Position numbers and translations under genes: made by a program
The notes under the pieces: generated by a model
Database searches by the model: none
Told to the model about the DNA's origin: nothing
The model's input: the letters and a program-made list of their open reading frames with translations, nothing else
Part shown: piece by piece, positions 6,634 to 12,928 of the stretch
Numbering within the stretch: position 1 is the stretch's first letter
How the letters are laid out: each line of letters begins with the position of its first letter
NCBI GenBank assembly: GCA_035403265.1
Contig: DAONEV010000091.1
Span: 1-12,928, forward strand
Source of the DNA: JAAYVZ01 sp035403265
GTDB lineage: Bacteria; Acidobacteriota; Thermoanaerobaculia; Thermoanaerobaculales; Thermoanaerobaculaceae
Direction of reading: 5' to 3'
Length of the DNA stretch: 12,928 nt

Positions 6634-8159
6634 GCGCGGCCTCCCACGGTCATCTGGCGGATCTTGAACGTCGGCGTGCCGGCGGTGACGGCGGCCCACT
6701 GGCCTTCCTTGCCGCAGCTCCCAAGGAAGATCTGGGTGTCGTTGGCGATCATCTCCACCTCCTGCAGGATCTGCAGGTTGGTGCCGACCAGGGTGGCGTT
6801 CTTGACCGGCTTGGTCAGCTTGCCGTCCTCGATCATGTAGCCGAGGTTGACCGAGAACGTGAACTTGCCGGTGTCCTCCACTTGGCCCCCCTGGAAGCTA
6901 TGGGCGTAGAACCCCTTCTTGACCGACTTGATGATGTCCTCGGGGGTGGCCTCGCCTGGCCCCAGCATGGTGTTGCCCATGCGCGGGATCGGGATGTGGG
7001 CGAACGACATGCGCCGCCCGTGCCCGTTCGCCGGCAGGCCCAGCGTGCGCGCCGACAGCCGATCGTGCAGGTAGCCGACCAGCTTGCCCTTCTCGATCAG
7101 CATCACGTTGCGCGTCGGCGTGCCCTCGTCGTCGACGTTGAGAGTACCGCGGTAGTTGGGGATCGTGGCGTCGTCGTAGATCGTGACCATGGGGTTCGCC
7201 ACCATCTTGCCGAGCTTGTCCCACATGATCGACGTCTTGCGCCAGTTGCTGTCGCCTTCGAGCGGATGCCCCACCGCCTCGTGGACCATGACGCCGGAGT
7301 TCTTCGACCCCAGCACCACCGGCTGCTCGCCGGCGACCGGGTTCTCCGCCTCCAGCAGCGCCAGCGCGTCCTTGGCGGCGCGGGCGCCGATCTCCTTCGG
7401 CGTCAGGCCGGGCCGCGTGAAGTACGCCATGCCGATGCGCCCGCCGGCGTTGTCCCGGCCCGAGCCGCGCTTGCCGTTGGCCTCGGCGGTCGCCGACACC
7501 ACATAGCGCGCTTGCGGCCGCGTGTCGCCCACCAGCAGCCCCTCGGAGTTGGCGATGACGACATATTGCAGCTCGTCCGTGAGGGTGACCTGGACCTTGG
7601 TAATGCGCGGGTCGTTGGCCTTCGCAGCCTGGTAGCCCTCGCGCACCATGGCGATCTTGTCCCCGAGCGGCGTCTCGGCGCACGGGCGGTCCAAGGTGTA
7701 AAGCTGGTGGGGCAGCGCGACCTCCTTGAACGCCGGCAGGCTTACCGGCGCGGGCGAGCTGGCAATCGCCGCCGCCGTCAGCGCCGCCTGCTGCATACGC
7801 TCAGGCGAGAGGTCGGACGAGTAGGCGAACCCGGTCTGCGTCCCCTTGAGCACCCGGATCCCCACCCCCAGCGTCACGTCCTCGGTGGACTCCTTGATGA
7901 TGTCATCCTCCATCGACACCGAGTTGGACATCTTGTGCTCGAAGTAGAGGTCGGCGTAGTCCCCGCCCTTGGAGAGTGCGGCCGTCAGCACCTTCTTCAT
8001 CACCTCCGGCCCGACGCCGAAGCGGCCCTGCAGCATTTCCACGCCGCTAGCCGGTACGCTGCCCGCGAGCAGCCGATCAGCGAAGAACGAGGAGGCGATC
8101 ACCACCCCCGCTCCGCCGCCGGCGAGCTTGAGCAGCTCCCGTCGATCCATTTCATGCAT
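6630..8159 (-). CDS. tldD: TldD zinc metalloprotease with twin-arginine (Tat) signal
   Basis: This is the catalytic subunit of the TldD/TldE protease, 509 aa. The zinc motif HEAVGH is at 293-298 (H293, E294, H298), and the third ligand of the family is C482 in GSCGKEGQ; the 184-residue spacing between H298 and C482 is close to that of E. coli TldD. A twin-arginine signal covers residues 5-33: DRRELLKLAGGG, then a mild hydrophobic stretch, then LAGS. It is therefore predicted to be exported folded, whereas E. coli TldD is cytosolic. The GGGAGG 6 nt upstream selects the ATG at 8159 over the in-frame ATG at 8150. It is the first gene of the two-gene operon and overlaps tldE by 4 nt. All catalytic residues are present, so it should be active. 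Confidence 0.95.
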   Translation of the reverse strand: MHEMDRRELLKLAGGGAGVVIASSFFADRLLAGSVPASGVEMLQGRFGVGPEVMKKVLTAALSKGGDYADLYFEHKMSNSVSMEDDIIKESTEDVTLGVGIRVLKGTQTGFAYSSDLSPERMQQAALTAAAIASSPAPVSLPAFKEVALPHQLYTLDRPCAETPLGDKIAMVREGYQAAKANDPRITKVQVTLTDELQYVVIANSEGLLVGDTRPQARYVVSATAEANGKRGSGRDNAGGRIGMAYFTRPGLTPKEIGARAAKDALALLEAENPVAGEQPVVLGSKNSGVMVHEAVGHPLEGDSNWRKTSIMWDKLGKMVANPMVTIYDDATIPNYRGTLNVDDEGTPTRNVMLIEKGKLVGYLHDRLSARTLGLPANGHGRRMSFAHIPIPRMGNTMLGPGEATPEDIIKSVKKGFYAHSFQGGQVEDTGKFTFSVNLGYMIEDGKLTKPVKNATLVGTNLQILQEVEMIANDTQIFLGSCGKEGQWAAVTAGTPTFKIRQMTVGGRA

Positions 8160-8165
8160 GCCCTG

Positions 8166-8171
8166 CCTCCC
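8166..8171 (-). promoter_or_regulatory. Shine-Dalgarno GGGAGG for tldD
   Basis: On the minus strand GGGAGG lies 6 nt before the ATG at 8159. The alternative in-frame ATG at 8150 would be 15 nt away, so 8159 is favoured and the full Tat signal is included. Confidence 0.7.
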
Positions 8172-8221
8172 TTTGCCCGGAGCTCACCCCGGAGTCGTTG
8201 TCCTGTCATCTCAGCCGAAGT

Positions 8222-8242
8222 AACCCGCGCGACTGGCGGGTT
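8222..8242 (-). terminator. Hairpin terminator downstream of the membrane-protein gene
   Basis: AACCCGC (8222-8228) and GCGGGTT (8236-8242) form a perfect 7-bp stem with a 7-nt loop. It is 67 nt beyond the stop of the minus-strand gene at 8309 and 63 nt upstream of tldD. On the minus strand it is followed by ACTTCGG, a weak T-poor tail. It probably separates the two transcription units. Confidence 0.45.
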
Positions 8243-8308
8243 TGGACCTTCATGCCCTTTCGTACGCACTCCTCGACCGATTGGTTGCCGGAGGCCGCTC
8301 GCCCCGCC

Positions 8309-8728
8309 TCATGTCCGGCGCGGCATTCCCGCGGGCGGCGCCAGCCTGGTGACCAGCGCGCCGTCGAGCAGGAACTCGAGCAACCCGCCGACAAACCACT
8401 GCGCCGCCACCGCGGCGGGGATCGGGAACAGCACGTACTGGTTGAGGTCCACCAGCAGGCCCGCCAGGAGGGCAAAGAAGAGGCCGTAGCAAAGTCCCTC
8501 ACGCAGCGATCCGTCGCGCGCGAACCGCCCGTACCCCCAGACGAAAAGCGTCACGAGACCGGCGGTCAGGAGCAGGGAAAGCCACAGCTTGTCCGCGAGA
8601 TCCGGCCGCCGCAGATGCTGTACCGAAGCGTTCGCCGCCCGCAACACCACCAGGTGCACAAAGGCGTTCCAGACCAGCGCGACAAGGAACAGCACCAGGC
8701 AAGCAAGAAGAAACCGTCGTCGTCGCAT
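8309..8728 (-). CDS. Small four-helix membrane protein, unrecognised
   Basis: I do not recognise the family of this 139-aa protein. It starts MRRRRF, so the N-terminus should be cytoplasmic, and has four predicted membrane helices: about 6-28, 48-65, 77-98 and 104-126. The last two carry acidic or polar residues inside or at the edge of the membrane (D94, N96, E118, D122). The loop at 36-47 holds QHLRRPDLADK. The ATG at 8728 has a GGGGTG 5 nt upstream, a modest ribosome site. A possible -10 box, TACTCT (8772-8767 on the minus strand), lies about 38 nt upstream. A hairpin follows the gene, so it is probably a single-gene unit and not part of the tldD operon. Four helices with this spacing resemble many small integral membrane DUFs, and no function is assigned. 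Confidence 0.75.
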   Translation of the reverse strand: MRRRRFLLACLVLFLVALVWNAFVHLVVLRAANASVQHLRRPDLADKLWLSLLLTAGLVTLFVWGYGRFARDGSLREGLCYGLFFALLAGLLVDLNQYVLFPIPAAVAAQWFVGGLLEFLLDGALVTRLAPPAGMPRRT

Positions 8729-9039
8729 CGATCACCCCAGGACCGCCCCGCGGCGGGTCGCCAGGGAGAGTAGCGCAGCCCCGATCCCGCCGGCCCACGG
8801 GGGAGGCCATGCCCGTCCAGACGAGGCGGTCCTCACCTGCGATTCCGGCCTCCGGTCGCCACATTCCGGCGGCCCCACAAGATCTCCTAGAACCACTGGA
8901 TTCCACCCCTTGGAGGACTTCCCAGAAGCCGCCAACTACCTCACAGTCGCCATCTGAGCCCTGCGAGCGATACGCACAGACGCCGGAAGCACCATGAGTG
9001 GCACGGGATCTCGGTTTCGGGGGTGGCAGCTCGACGTGA
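8729..9039. other. Divergent intergenic region, mostly featureless
   Basis: This stretch separates the membrane-protein gene (minus strand) from the protease gene (plus strand). Short open frames exist on both strands, but none has a good ribosome site or protein-like composition. Apart from the weak TACTCT box for the minus-strand gene I see no repeat, hairpin or RNA gene. Confidence 0.5.
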
Positions 9040-9068
9040 GGTCGAATCTCGTCCTGCGGAGCTATACT
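9031..9068 (+). promoter_or_regulatory. Candidate promoter with overlapping palindrome, upstream of the S8 protease
   Basis: TATACT (9063-9068) is a near-consensus -10 box, 38 nt before the ATG at 9107. The -35 position (about 9040-9045, 17-nt spacing) reads GGTCGA, a poor match. A hyphenated palindrome TCGAC-N5-GTCGA (9031-9045) covers that position and could be an operator for an activator or repressor. The -10 call is reasonable; the operator is speculative. Confidence 0.45.
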
Positions 9069-9106
9069 CACGCGGCGCGGCATGGTGCGCCAAAGGTGGG
9101 TGGAGC

Positions 9107-11632
9107 ATGGCAAGGAACCTGGGATGGACGATGCTTGGCACGGTGCTTGGCCTGTGGAGCGGGTTGGCTCCGGCTCAGGCGGCCGAGCCCGAGGCGTGGA
9201 CACGCAAGGTCGACCCGTGGGTGTTGTCTTCCGGTGCCAGCGGAAGCACCGAGTTCCTCGTCGTCCTTCGCGAGCAGGCCGACCTCGGCGCGGCTGCTCT
9301 CCTGTCCTCCAAGGAAGCGAAGGGCGAGCTGGTGGCCCGCACGCTGCGCGACACCGCGACTCGCAGTCAGTCGGCGGTCCTGGCCGACCTGGCAACGCTG
9401 GGCGTCGAGGTCCGGCCGTTCTGGGTCGCCAACATGATCTGGGTGCGTGGCGACCTGCAGGTCGCCCGCCGTATGGCCGAGCGCCCCGATGTCGTGCGGG
9501 TCTCGGCCAACCCCCGCGTCCCGCTGCACAAGGTCTCCCCCGCTCCCAGTATGCAGCCCGAGCAGCCGACCGGCGTCGAGTGGGGGGTCGCAAAGACCAA
9601 CGCCCCCGCCGTCTGGGCGCTCGGCTTCAAGGGGGCGGGCGTGGTCGTCGCCGGGCAGGACACGGGGTACCAGTGGACCCACCCGGCCATCAAGAACCAG
9701 TACCGTGGCTGGAACGGCTCCACGGCGGACCACAACTACAACTGGCACGACGCCATCCACTCGGGTGGCGGGGTCTGCGGCGCCAACGCCACCGCCCCTT
9801 GCGACGACGACGAGCACGGCACGCACACGATGGGCACGATGGTCGGTGACGACGGCGGCACCAACCAGATCGGCATGGCTCCCATGGCGCGCTGGATCGG
9901 CTGCCGGAACATGGACCAGGGCAATGGGACCCCGGCCACCTATGCCGAGTGCTTCCAGTGGTTCATCGCCCCCACCAACATCGCCGGATCGAGCCCCGAC
10001 CCAACCAAGGCGCCCCATGTCATCAACAACTCGTGGGGCTGTCCCCCGAGCGAGGGCTGCACCGATCCCCTGGTGCTCAAGACTGTCGTCGACAACACCA
10101 GGGCGGCCGGAATCGTGGTCGTGGTCTCGGCTGGCAACGACGGGTCGAGCTGTGGAACGGTGAGCGATCCCGCGGCGATCTACGACTCCGCGTTCTCCGT
10201 CGGTGCGACGGACTCATCCGACGGCATCGCATCGTTCTCCAGTCGAGGTCCGGTCACCGTGGACGGCTCGAACCGCCCCAAGCCCGACATCTCGGCGCCC
10301 GGCGTGAACGTCCGTTCCAGTGTCCCGACCAACGGCTACGGGACCATGAGCGGGACCTCGATGGCCGGCCCTCACGTGGTTGGACACGTCGCCCTTCTGC
10401 TCTCGGCGATCCCGCAGTGGAAGGGCCACGTCGACTGGATCGAGCAGCGCATCACCCAGTCGGCGGTGCCGCGTACCACCACCCAGAGCTGTGGCGGTGT
10501 CGGTGGCAACACGATTCCCAACAACACCTTCGGCTGGGGTCGCATCGACGCGCTCGCCTCGGTGAGCGTGGCCGACCTGGGGATCGCGGCGAGCGCCACG
10601 CCGGACCCGGTGCTGGTTGGCAACGAGCTCACCTATCGCATCATCGCCAGCAATCACGGTCCGGTTTCCGCCACGGGCGTCACTGCGACGTTGGTCCTCT
10701 CGGCCAGGGTCGCGTATGTCTCGGCCTCGTCGGGATGCAGCCACGCCGCCGGCACCGTGACCTGCTCCTTTGGCACGGTGGACAAGGGCGCCCTGCCGGA
10801 GAAGGTCGTCGTCGTGCGTGCCACCAGTGCCGGCGCTGTCAGGAGCTCGGGATCCATCACCGGCACCCTGGTCGATCCCAGCACCGCCGACAACCAGGCG
10901 CTCGTGTGGACAAGTGCGGTCAACGCAGCGCCCGTCACCGTGACCCTCACCGGGACCGGGTCGGGGTCGGTCACCTCGACACCGCCGGGCATCACCTGTC
11001 CCACGGCGTGCCAGGCCAATTTCCAGGTGGGACAAGCCGTCGTCCTGCACGCGGCCGCCGGCGACGGCTCGTCATTCACGGGTTGGAGTGGCGACGGCTG
11101 CGCGGGAACGAACGACTGCAGCCTCACCATCGACTCCTCGACCCCGAGAACGGTCACGGCGGCGTTCAGTCTCGGGGTGGCTCCCGCCTTCACGAGCGCG
11201 ACTGGCGCGACCTTCTGGACCAACCTCCCCGGCACCTTCACCGTTACCGCCGCGGGTAGCCCGACCCCGAGCCTGTCGGCCGCGGACCCGCTGCCGCCGG
11301 ACCTCACCTTCACCGACCACGGAGACGGCACCGCGACCCTGGCCGGTCCGGTCCACGCCACCGGTTCCTACCCGCTCACCTTGACCGCCCATAACGGAGT
11401 CGGCGCGGACGCCACCCAGAGCTTCACGTTGGAAGTGACCTGGGGGCCTGGCGACACCAACGGTGACGGCTCGATCAACGTCAGCGACGTGTTCTACCTG
11501 CTTGACTACCTCGTCTCCGGGGGATCGGCGCCGGTCGGCACCGGGGACGTCAACGCCGATGGTCAGGTCACCGTGGTCGATGTCTTTTACCTGATCAACT
11601 ACCTCTTTGCGGGAGGCCCGCCACCCGCGTGA
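9107..11632 (+). CDS. Secreted subtilisin-like (S8) serine protease with DUF11-like, repeat, Ig-like and dockerin-like C-terminal modules
   Basis: This is an 841-aa secreted protease. The ATG at 9107 has AAGGTGG 7 nt upstream and opens a signal peptide (1-25, ending APAQA); the open frame to 9023 lacks these. An inhibitor I9-like propeptide spans about 49-144. The peptidase domain (about 155-487) has the full catalytic set: D185 in AGQDTG, H237 in DEHGTHT, oxyanion N344 in SAGNDG and S418 in GTSMAGPH. Next come a DUF11-like beta domain (about 487-605), a bacterial-repeat domain (609-689, with TGWSGDGC and the VTAAF end) and an Ig/cadherin-like domain (692-778). A dockerin-type I-like pair follows, with EF-hand-like loops DTNGDGSINVSD (783-794) and DVNADGQVTVVD (814-825). 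It probably degrades extracellular protein, and the dockerin-like tail may hold it on a cohesin-like partner. It is a single-gene unit facing the convergent NmrA gene. Confidence 0.92.
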   Translation: MARNLGWTMLGTVLGLWSGLAPAQAAEPEAWTRKVDPWVLSSGASGSTEFLVVLREQADLGAAALLSSKEAKGELVARTLRDTATRSQSAVLADLATLGVEVRPFWVANMIWVRGDLQVARRMAERPDVVRVSANPRVPLHKVSPAPSMQPEQPTGVEWGVAKTNAPAVWALGFKGAGVVVAGQDTGYQWTHPAIKNQYRGWNGSTADHNYNWHDAIHSGGGVCGANATAPCDDDEHGTHTMGTMVGDDGGTNQIGMAPMARWIGCRNMDQGNGTPATYAECFQWFIAPTNIAGSSPDPTKAPHVINNSWGCPPSEGCTDPLVLKTVVDNTRAAGIVVVVSAGNDGSSCGTVSDPAAIYDSAFSVGATDSSDGIASFSSRGPVTVDGSNRPKPDISAPGVNVRSSVPTNGYGTMSGTSMAGPHVVGHVALLLSAIPQWKGHVDWIEQRITQSAVPRTTTQSCGGVGGNTIPNNTFGWGRIDALASVSVADLGIAASATPDPVLVGNELTYRIIASNHGPVSATGVTATLVLSARVAYVSASSGCSHAAGTVTCSFGTVDKGALPEKVVVVRATSAGAVRSSGSITGTLVDPSTADNQALVWTSAVNAAPVTVTLTGTGSGSVTSTPPGITCPTACQANFQVGQAVVLHAAAGDGSSFTGWSGDGCAGTNDCSLTIDSSTPRTVTAAFSLGVAPAFTSATGATFWTNLPGTFTVTAAGSPTPSLSAADPLPPDLTFTDHGDGTATLAGPVHATGSYPLTLTAHNGVGADATQSFTLEVTWGPGDTNGDGSINVSDVFYLLDYLVSGGSAPVGTGDVNADGQVTVVDVFYLINYLFAGGPPPA

Positions 11633-11726
11633 CAAACGGGTGGCTGACGAGCGTGCCGCTGATCGAGGACGCCGGCCTCCCCCGGACGCCTGGCTCCGTT
11701 GGTGCGCCAGTGGCCGCCCTTTGCTC

Positions 11727-12677
11727 TCAGCCGAGAGGGATGCGGCTCGCGTTTCTCGCCAGCCAGGCGTCGAAGCTCAGCAGGGCCGGGTTCACCGACC
11801 GGCTGAACTCGAGGCTCCTCTCGCCGCAGTAGGCCGCTTCGAAATCGCGCTTGAACTGGAACATGTTGCCGAGATCCTCGGCGCCCGGGAAGCCAAAGGC
11901 GCGATAGGCAGCGGGCGAGACCTCGTTGTAGCGCACCTCCTCACCCAGCGCCCGGGTCAGCGCGGCGGCCATCTGCGCGCCGGTGAGGTGGTCGCCGGCG
12001 ATGCCGACGGTCCTGCCGATCAGCGCTCCACCCTGCTTGAAGATCCCGTACGCGCATGCACCGATGTCCTCGGCCGCGATCCCTGGCAGTCGGGCCTTGC
12101 CCATGGGCATGGTGATCGCGAGCCGGCCGTCCGTGCCGCGCTTCGGACCCATCCCGAAGTGAATGAAGTTGTCCCAGAAGAATGACGTGCGCAAGAACGT
12201 CGTCGGCACGCCGAGCGCGGTGAAGCCCTGATCCGCCTCGCCCTTCGCGTCGAAGTGCGGCACCTTGTACTTGCCCATCAGGGTGGGCATGCGGTCGTCG
12301 CCGAGCGGAACCCATCTGCGGGTGTCCTCCAGGGTCGACCAGATGACGTGCTTGACGCCAGCCTGTTTCGCCGCGGCGGCCATCGCGTGGGCCTGAGCGA
12401 GCTCCTTCTCGGGCGAGAAGTGGCCCCAGAAGAATGTCACGCAGAAGGCACCGTAGGCGCCCTCGAACGCCTTCCGCAGACTCGCCGCGTCGTCGATGTC
12501 GGCCGCCACCACGTCGGCCCCCAGCTCCCTGAGCTCCTTCGCCTTCTCGGACCCCGGGCTCCTCGTGAGGGCGCGCACCGCGAAGCCGCCGGTCGGATCC
12601 TTCAAGATCGCCTGCATCAGGCCGCCACCCTGCGCCCCGGTGGCGCCGACCACGGCAATGATCTTTTTTCCTGTCAT
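11727..12677 (-). CDS. NmrA-like NAD(P)-binding family protein
   Basis: This 316-aa atypical short-chain dehydrogenase of the NmrA/HSCARG group has a Rossmann glycine motif at the N-terminus (GATGAQGGGL, 11-20). R39 in LTRS and the ADIDD segment (59-63) fit NAD(P) binding. The KHVIWSTLED stretch and the VPHFDAKGEAD block are typical of NmrA-like proteins, which use F/Y..K in place of a catalytic YxxxK, so redox sensing or regulation is as likely as catalysis. The C-terminal half (about 230-300) is the substrate or partner domain. The ATG at 12677 has GGGAGA about 6 nt upstream. There are no co-directional neighbours in the window, so it is a single-gene unit. The substrate cannot be deduced. 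Confidence 0.9.
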   Translation of the reverse strand: MTGKKIIAVVGATGAQGGGLMQAILKDPTGGFAVRALTRSPGSEKAKELRELGADVVAADIDDAASLRKAFEGAYGAFCVTFFWGHFSPEKELAQAHAMAAAAKQAGVKHVIWSTLEDTRRWVPLGDDRMPTLMGKYKVPHFDAKGEADQGFTALGVPTTFLRTSFFWDNFIHFGMGPKRGTDGRLAITMPMGKARLPGIAAEDIGACAYGIFKQGGALIGRTVGIAGDHLTGAQMAAALTRALGEEVRYNEVSPAAYRAFGFPGAEDLGNMFQFKRDFEAAYCGERSLEFSRSVNPALLSFDAWLARNASRIPLG

Positions 12678-12695
12678 GATTTCTCCCTGCCCGAC

Positions 12696-12707
12696 GAGTC
12701 AGGACTC
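12696..12707. promoter_or_regulatory. Short palindrome upstream of the NmrA gene
   Basis: GAGTC-AG-GACTC is a perfect 5-bp inverted repeat with a 2-nt centre, 19 nt upstream of the ATG. It could be an operator for autoregulation or for a local regulator. No convincing -35/-10 pair was found around it, and a palindrome this short can occur by chance. Confidence 0.25.
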
Positions 12708-12767
12708 CCCTCAAACCTCACCCGACCACAACTTCTCACGCGCCGACATCCAGTCTTGGTGGGAACA

Positions 12768-12816
12768 GCCCTCCGGCCGGAACGATCGGGCCTGAGCCGG
12801 CCAGGAGCCGGAGGGC
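12768..12816. repeat. 10-bp perfect inverted repeat with 29-nt loop
   Basis: GCCCTCCGGC (12768-12777) and GCCGGAGGGC (12807-12816) are exact reverse complements. It is the first of two inverted repeats in the non-coding end of the window, and the loop contains further GCC/GGC complementarity. It may be a terminator for a gene beyond the window or part of a structured element. Confidence 0.5.
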
Positions 12817-12829
12817 CATCGCCTGCCGG

Positions 12830-12894
12830 AGCCGAAACCCAGGCCAGGGCTCACGAGGCCCGCATCGGACCGCGAGCCCTGCCTGGTCCCGGCT
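12830..12894. repeat. Long imperfect inverted repeat (multi-stem hairpin)
   Basis: The main arms are CCAGGCCAGGGCTC (12839-12852) and GAGCCCTGCCTGG (12874-12886), pairing over 13 bp with a single bulged C. Outside them AGCCG (12830-12834) pairs with CGGCT (12890-12894) across a small internal loop, and inside them GGCCCG can pair with CGGACC apart from one mismatch. The whole folds into one long stem about 65 nt wide. Together with the repeat at 12768-12816 it suggests a structured non-coding element or strong terminators, but no T-tract follows on either strand. Confidence 0.5.
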
Positions 12895-12928
12895 TGATAC
12901 CCCTGTCATGTTGCGCCGGCTTGTGCTC

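Noticed and set aside
6882..8489. Long plus-strand open frame antisense to tldD
   Set aside because: The opposite strand encodes a clear TldD with catalytic residues and Tat signal; the antisense product has no recognisable motif and lacks a sensible ribosome site.
8499..9593. Minus-strand open frame across the 8729-9106 gap and into the protease gene
   Set aside because: It overlaps the start of a well-supported S8 protease and the membrane-protein gene, and its composition is Arg/Pro-rich shadow-like.
11690..11710. CTGGC/GCCAG stem between the protease and the NmrA gene as a terminator
   Set aside because: Only 5 bp with an 11-nt loop and no T-tract; too weak to call although a convergent terminator is expected there.
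12908..12928. Possible start of a new plus-strand gene (ATG followed by LRRLVL)
   Set aside because: The seven codons resemble a signal-peptide start, but no ribosome site precedes them and the window ends, so there is not enough to call a gene.
1..12928. Defence islands, CRISPR arrays, insertion sequences, tRNA or integrase genes
   Set aside because: None was seen: no transposase, integrase, cas, nuclease or restriction motifs, and no regular spacer-repeat pattern.

Overview
The window is a densely coded, very GC-rich bacterial chromosome segment with no sign of phage, transposon, CRISPR, rRNA or tRNA. Two things suggest Acidobacteriota or a similar high-GC, non-cellulosomal Gram-negative lineage: the bat-type aerotolerance cluster, and a secreted subtilase ending in a dockerin-like pair with the residues DVFYLINYLFAGG, a form I associate with acidobacterial secreted proteins. 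This assignment is an inference from gene content and not a measurement.

Layout. (1) About 2-4352, plus strand: the distal half of a bat operon. A VWA/TPR protein that looks like a BatB-BatC fusion (5' end outside the window) is followed by batD and batE, each overlapping the previous stop by 4 nt. BatA, a MoxR ATPase and a DUF58 protein would be expected upstream, outside the window. (2) 4433-5191, plus strand: a small unrecognised exported helical protein, then 18 nt later a DUF2513 protein. (3) 5192-5301: a convergent junction with two strong hairpins. (4) 5302-8159, minus strand: a two-gene tldD-tldE (pmbA) operon with a 4-nt overlap. TldD keeps the zinc-protease residues HExxxH and a distal Cys, and carries a twin-arginine signal; TldE has neither. 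(5) 8309-8728, minus strand: a small unrecognised four-helix membrane protein with a hairpin terminator behind it. (6) 8729-9106: a divergent intergenic region with a good -10 box for the next gene. (7) 9107-11632, plus strand: a large secreted S8 protease with DUF11-like, bacterial-repeat-like, Ig-like and dockerin-like modules. (8) 11727-12677, minus strand: an NmrA-like NAD(P)-binding protein. (9) 12678-12928: non-coding sequence with two large inverted repeats.

How the genes relate. Bat proteins form an envelope complex in which VWA (MIDAS metal site), TPR and SH3 modules mediate protein-protein contacts. Here BatB and BatC are fused, and the membrane topology still works because the old BatC signal sequence appears to serve as an extra membrane segment. 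TldD and TldE are known to act as one heterodimeric protease. The protease, NmrA and membrane-protein genes look like independent single-gene units.

I do not see an obvious new defence or biosynthetic system. The observations most worth a second look are the BatB-BatC fusion with a GGTCCGG heptamer tract in its linker, which recurs at the batC/batD junction; the Tat-signalled TldD paired with a signal-less TldE; the dockerin-tailed protease; and the small exported protein paired with DUF2513.
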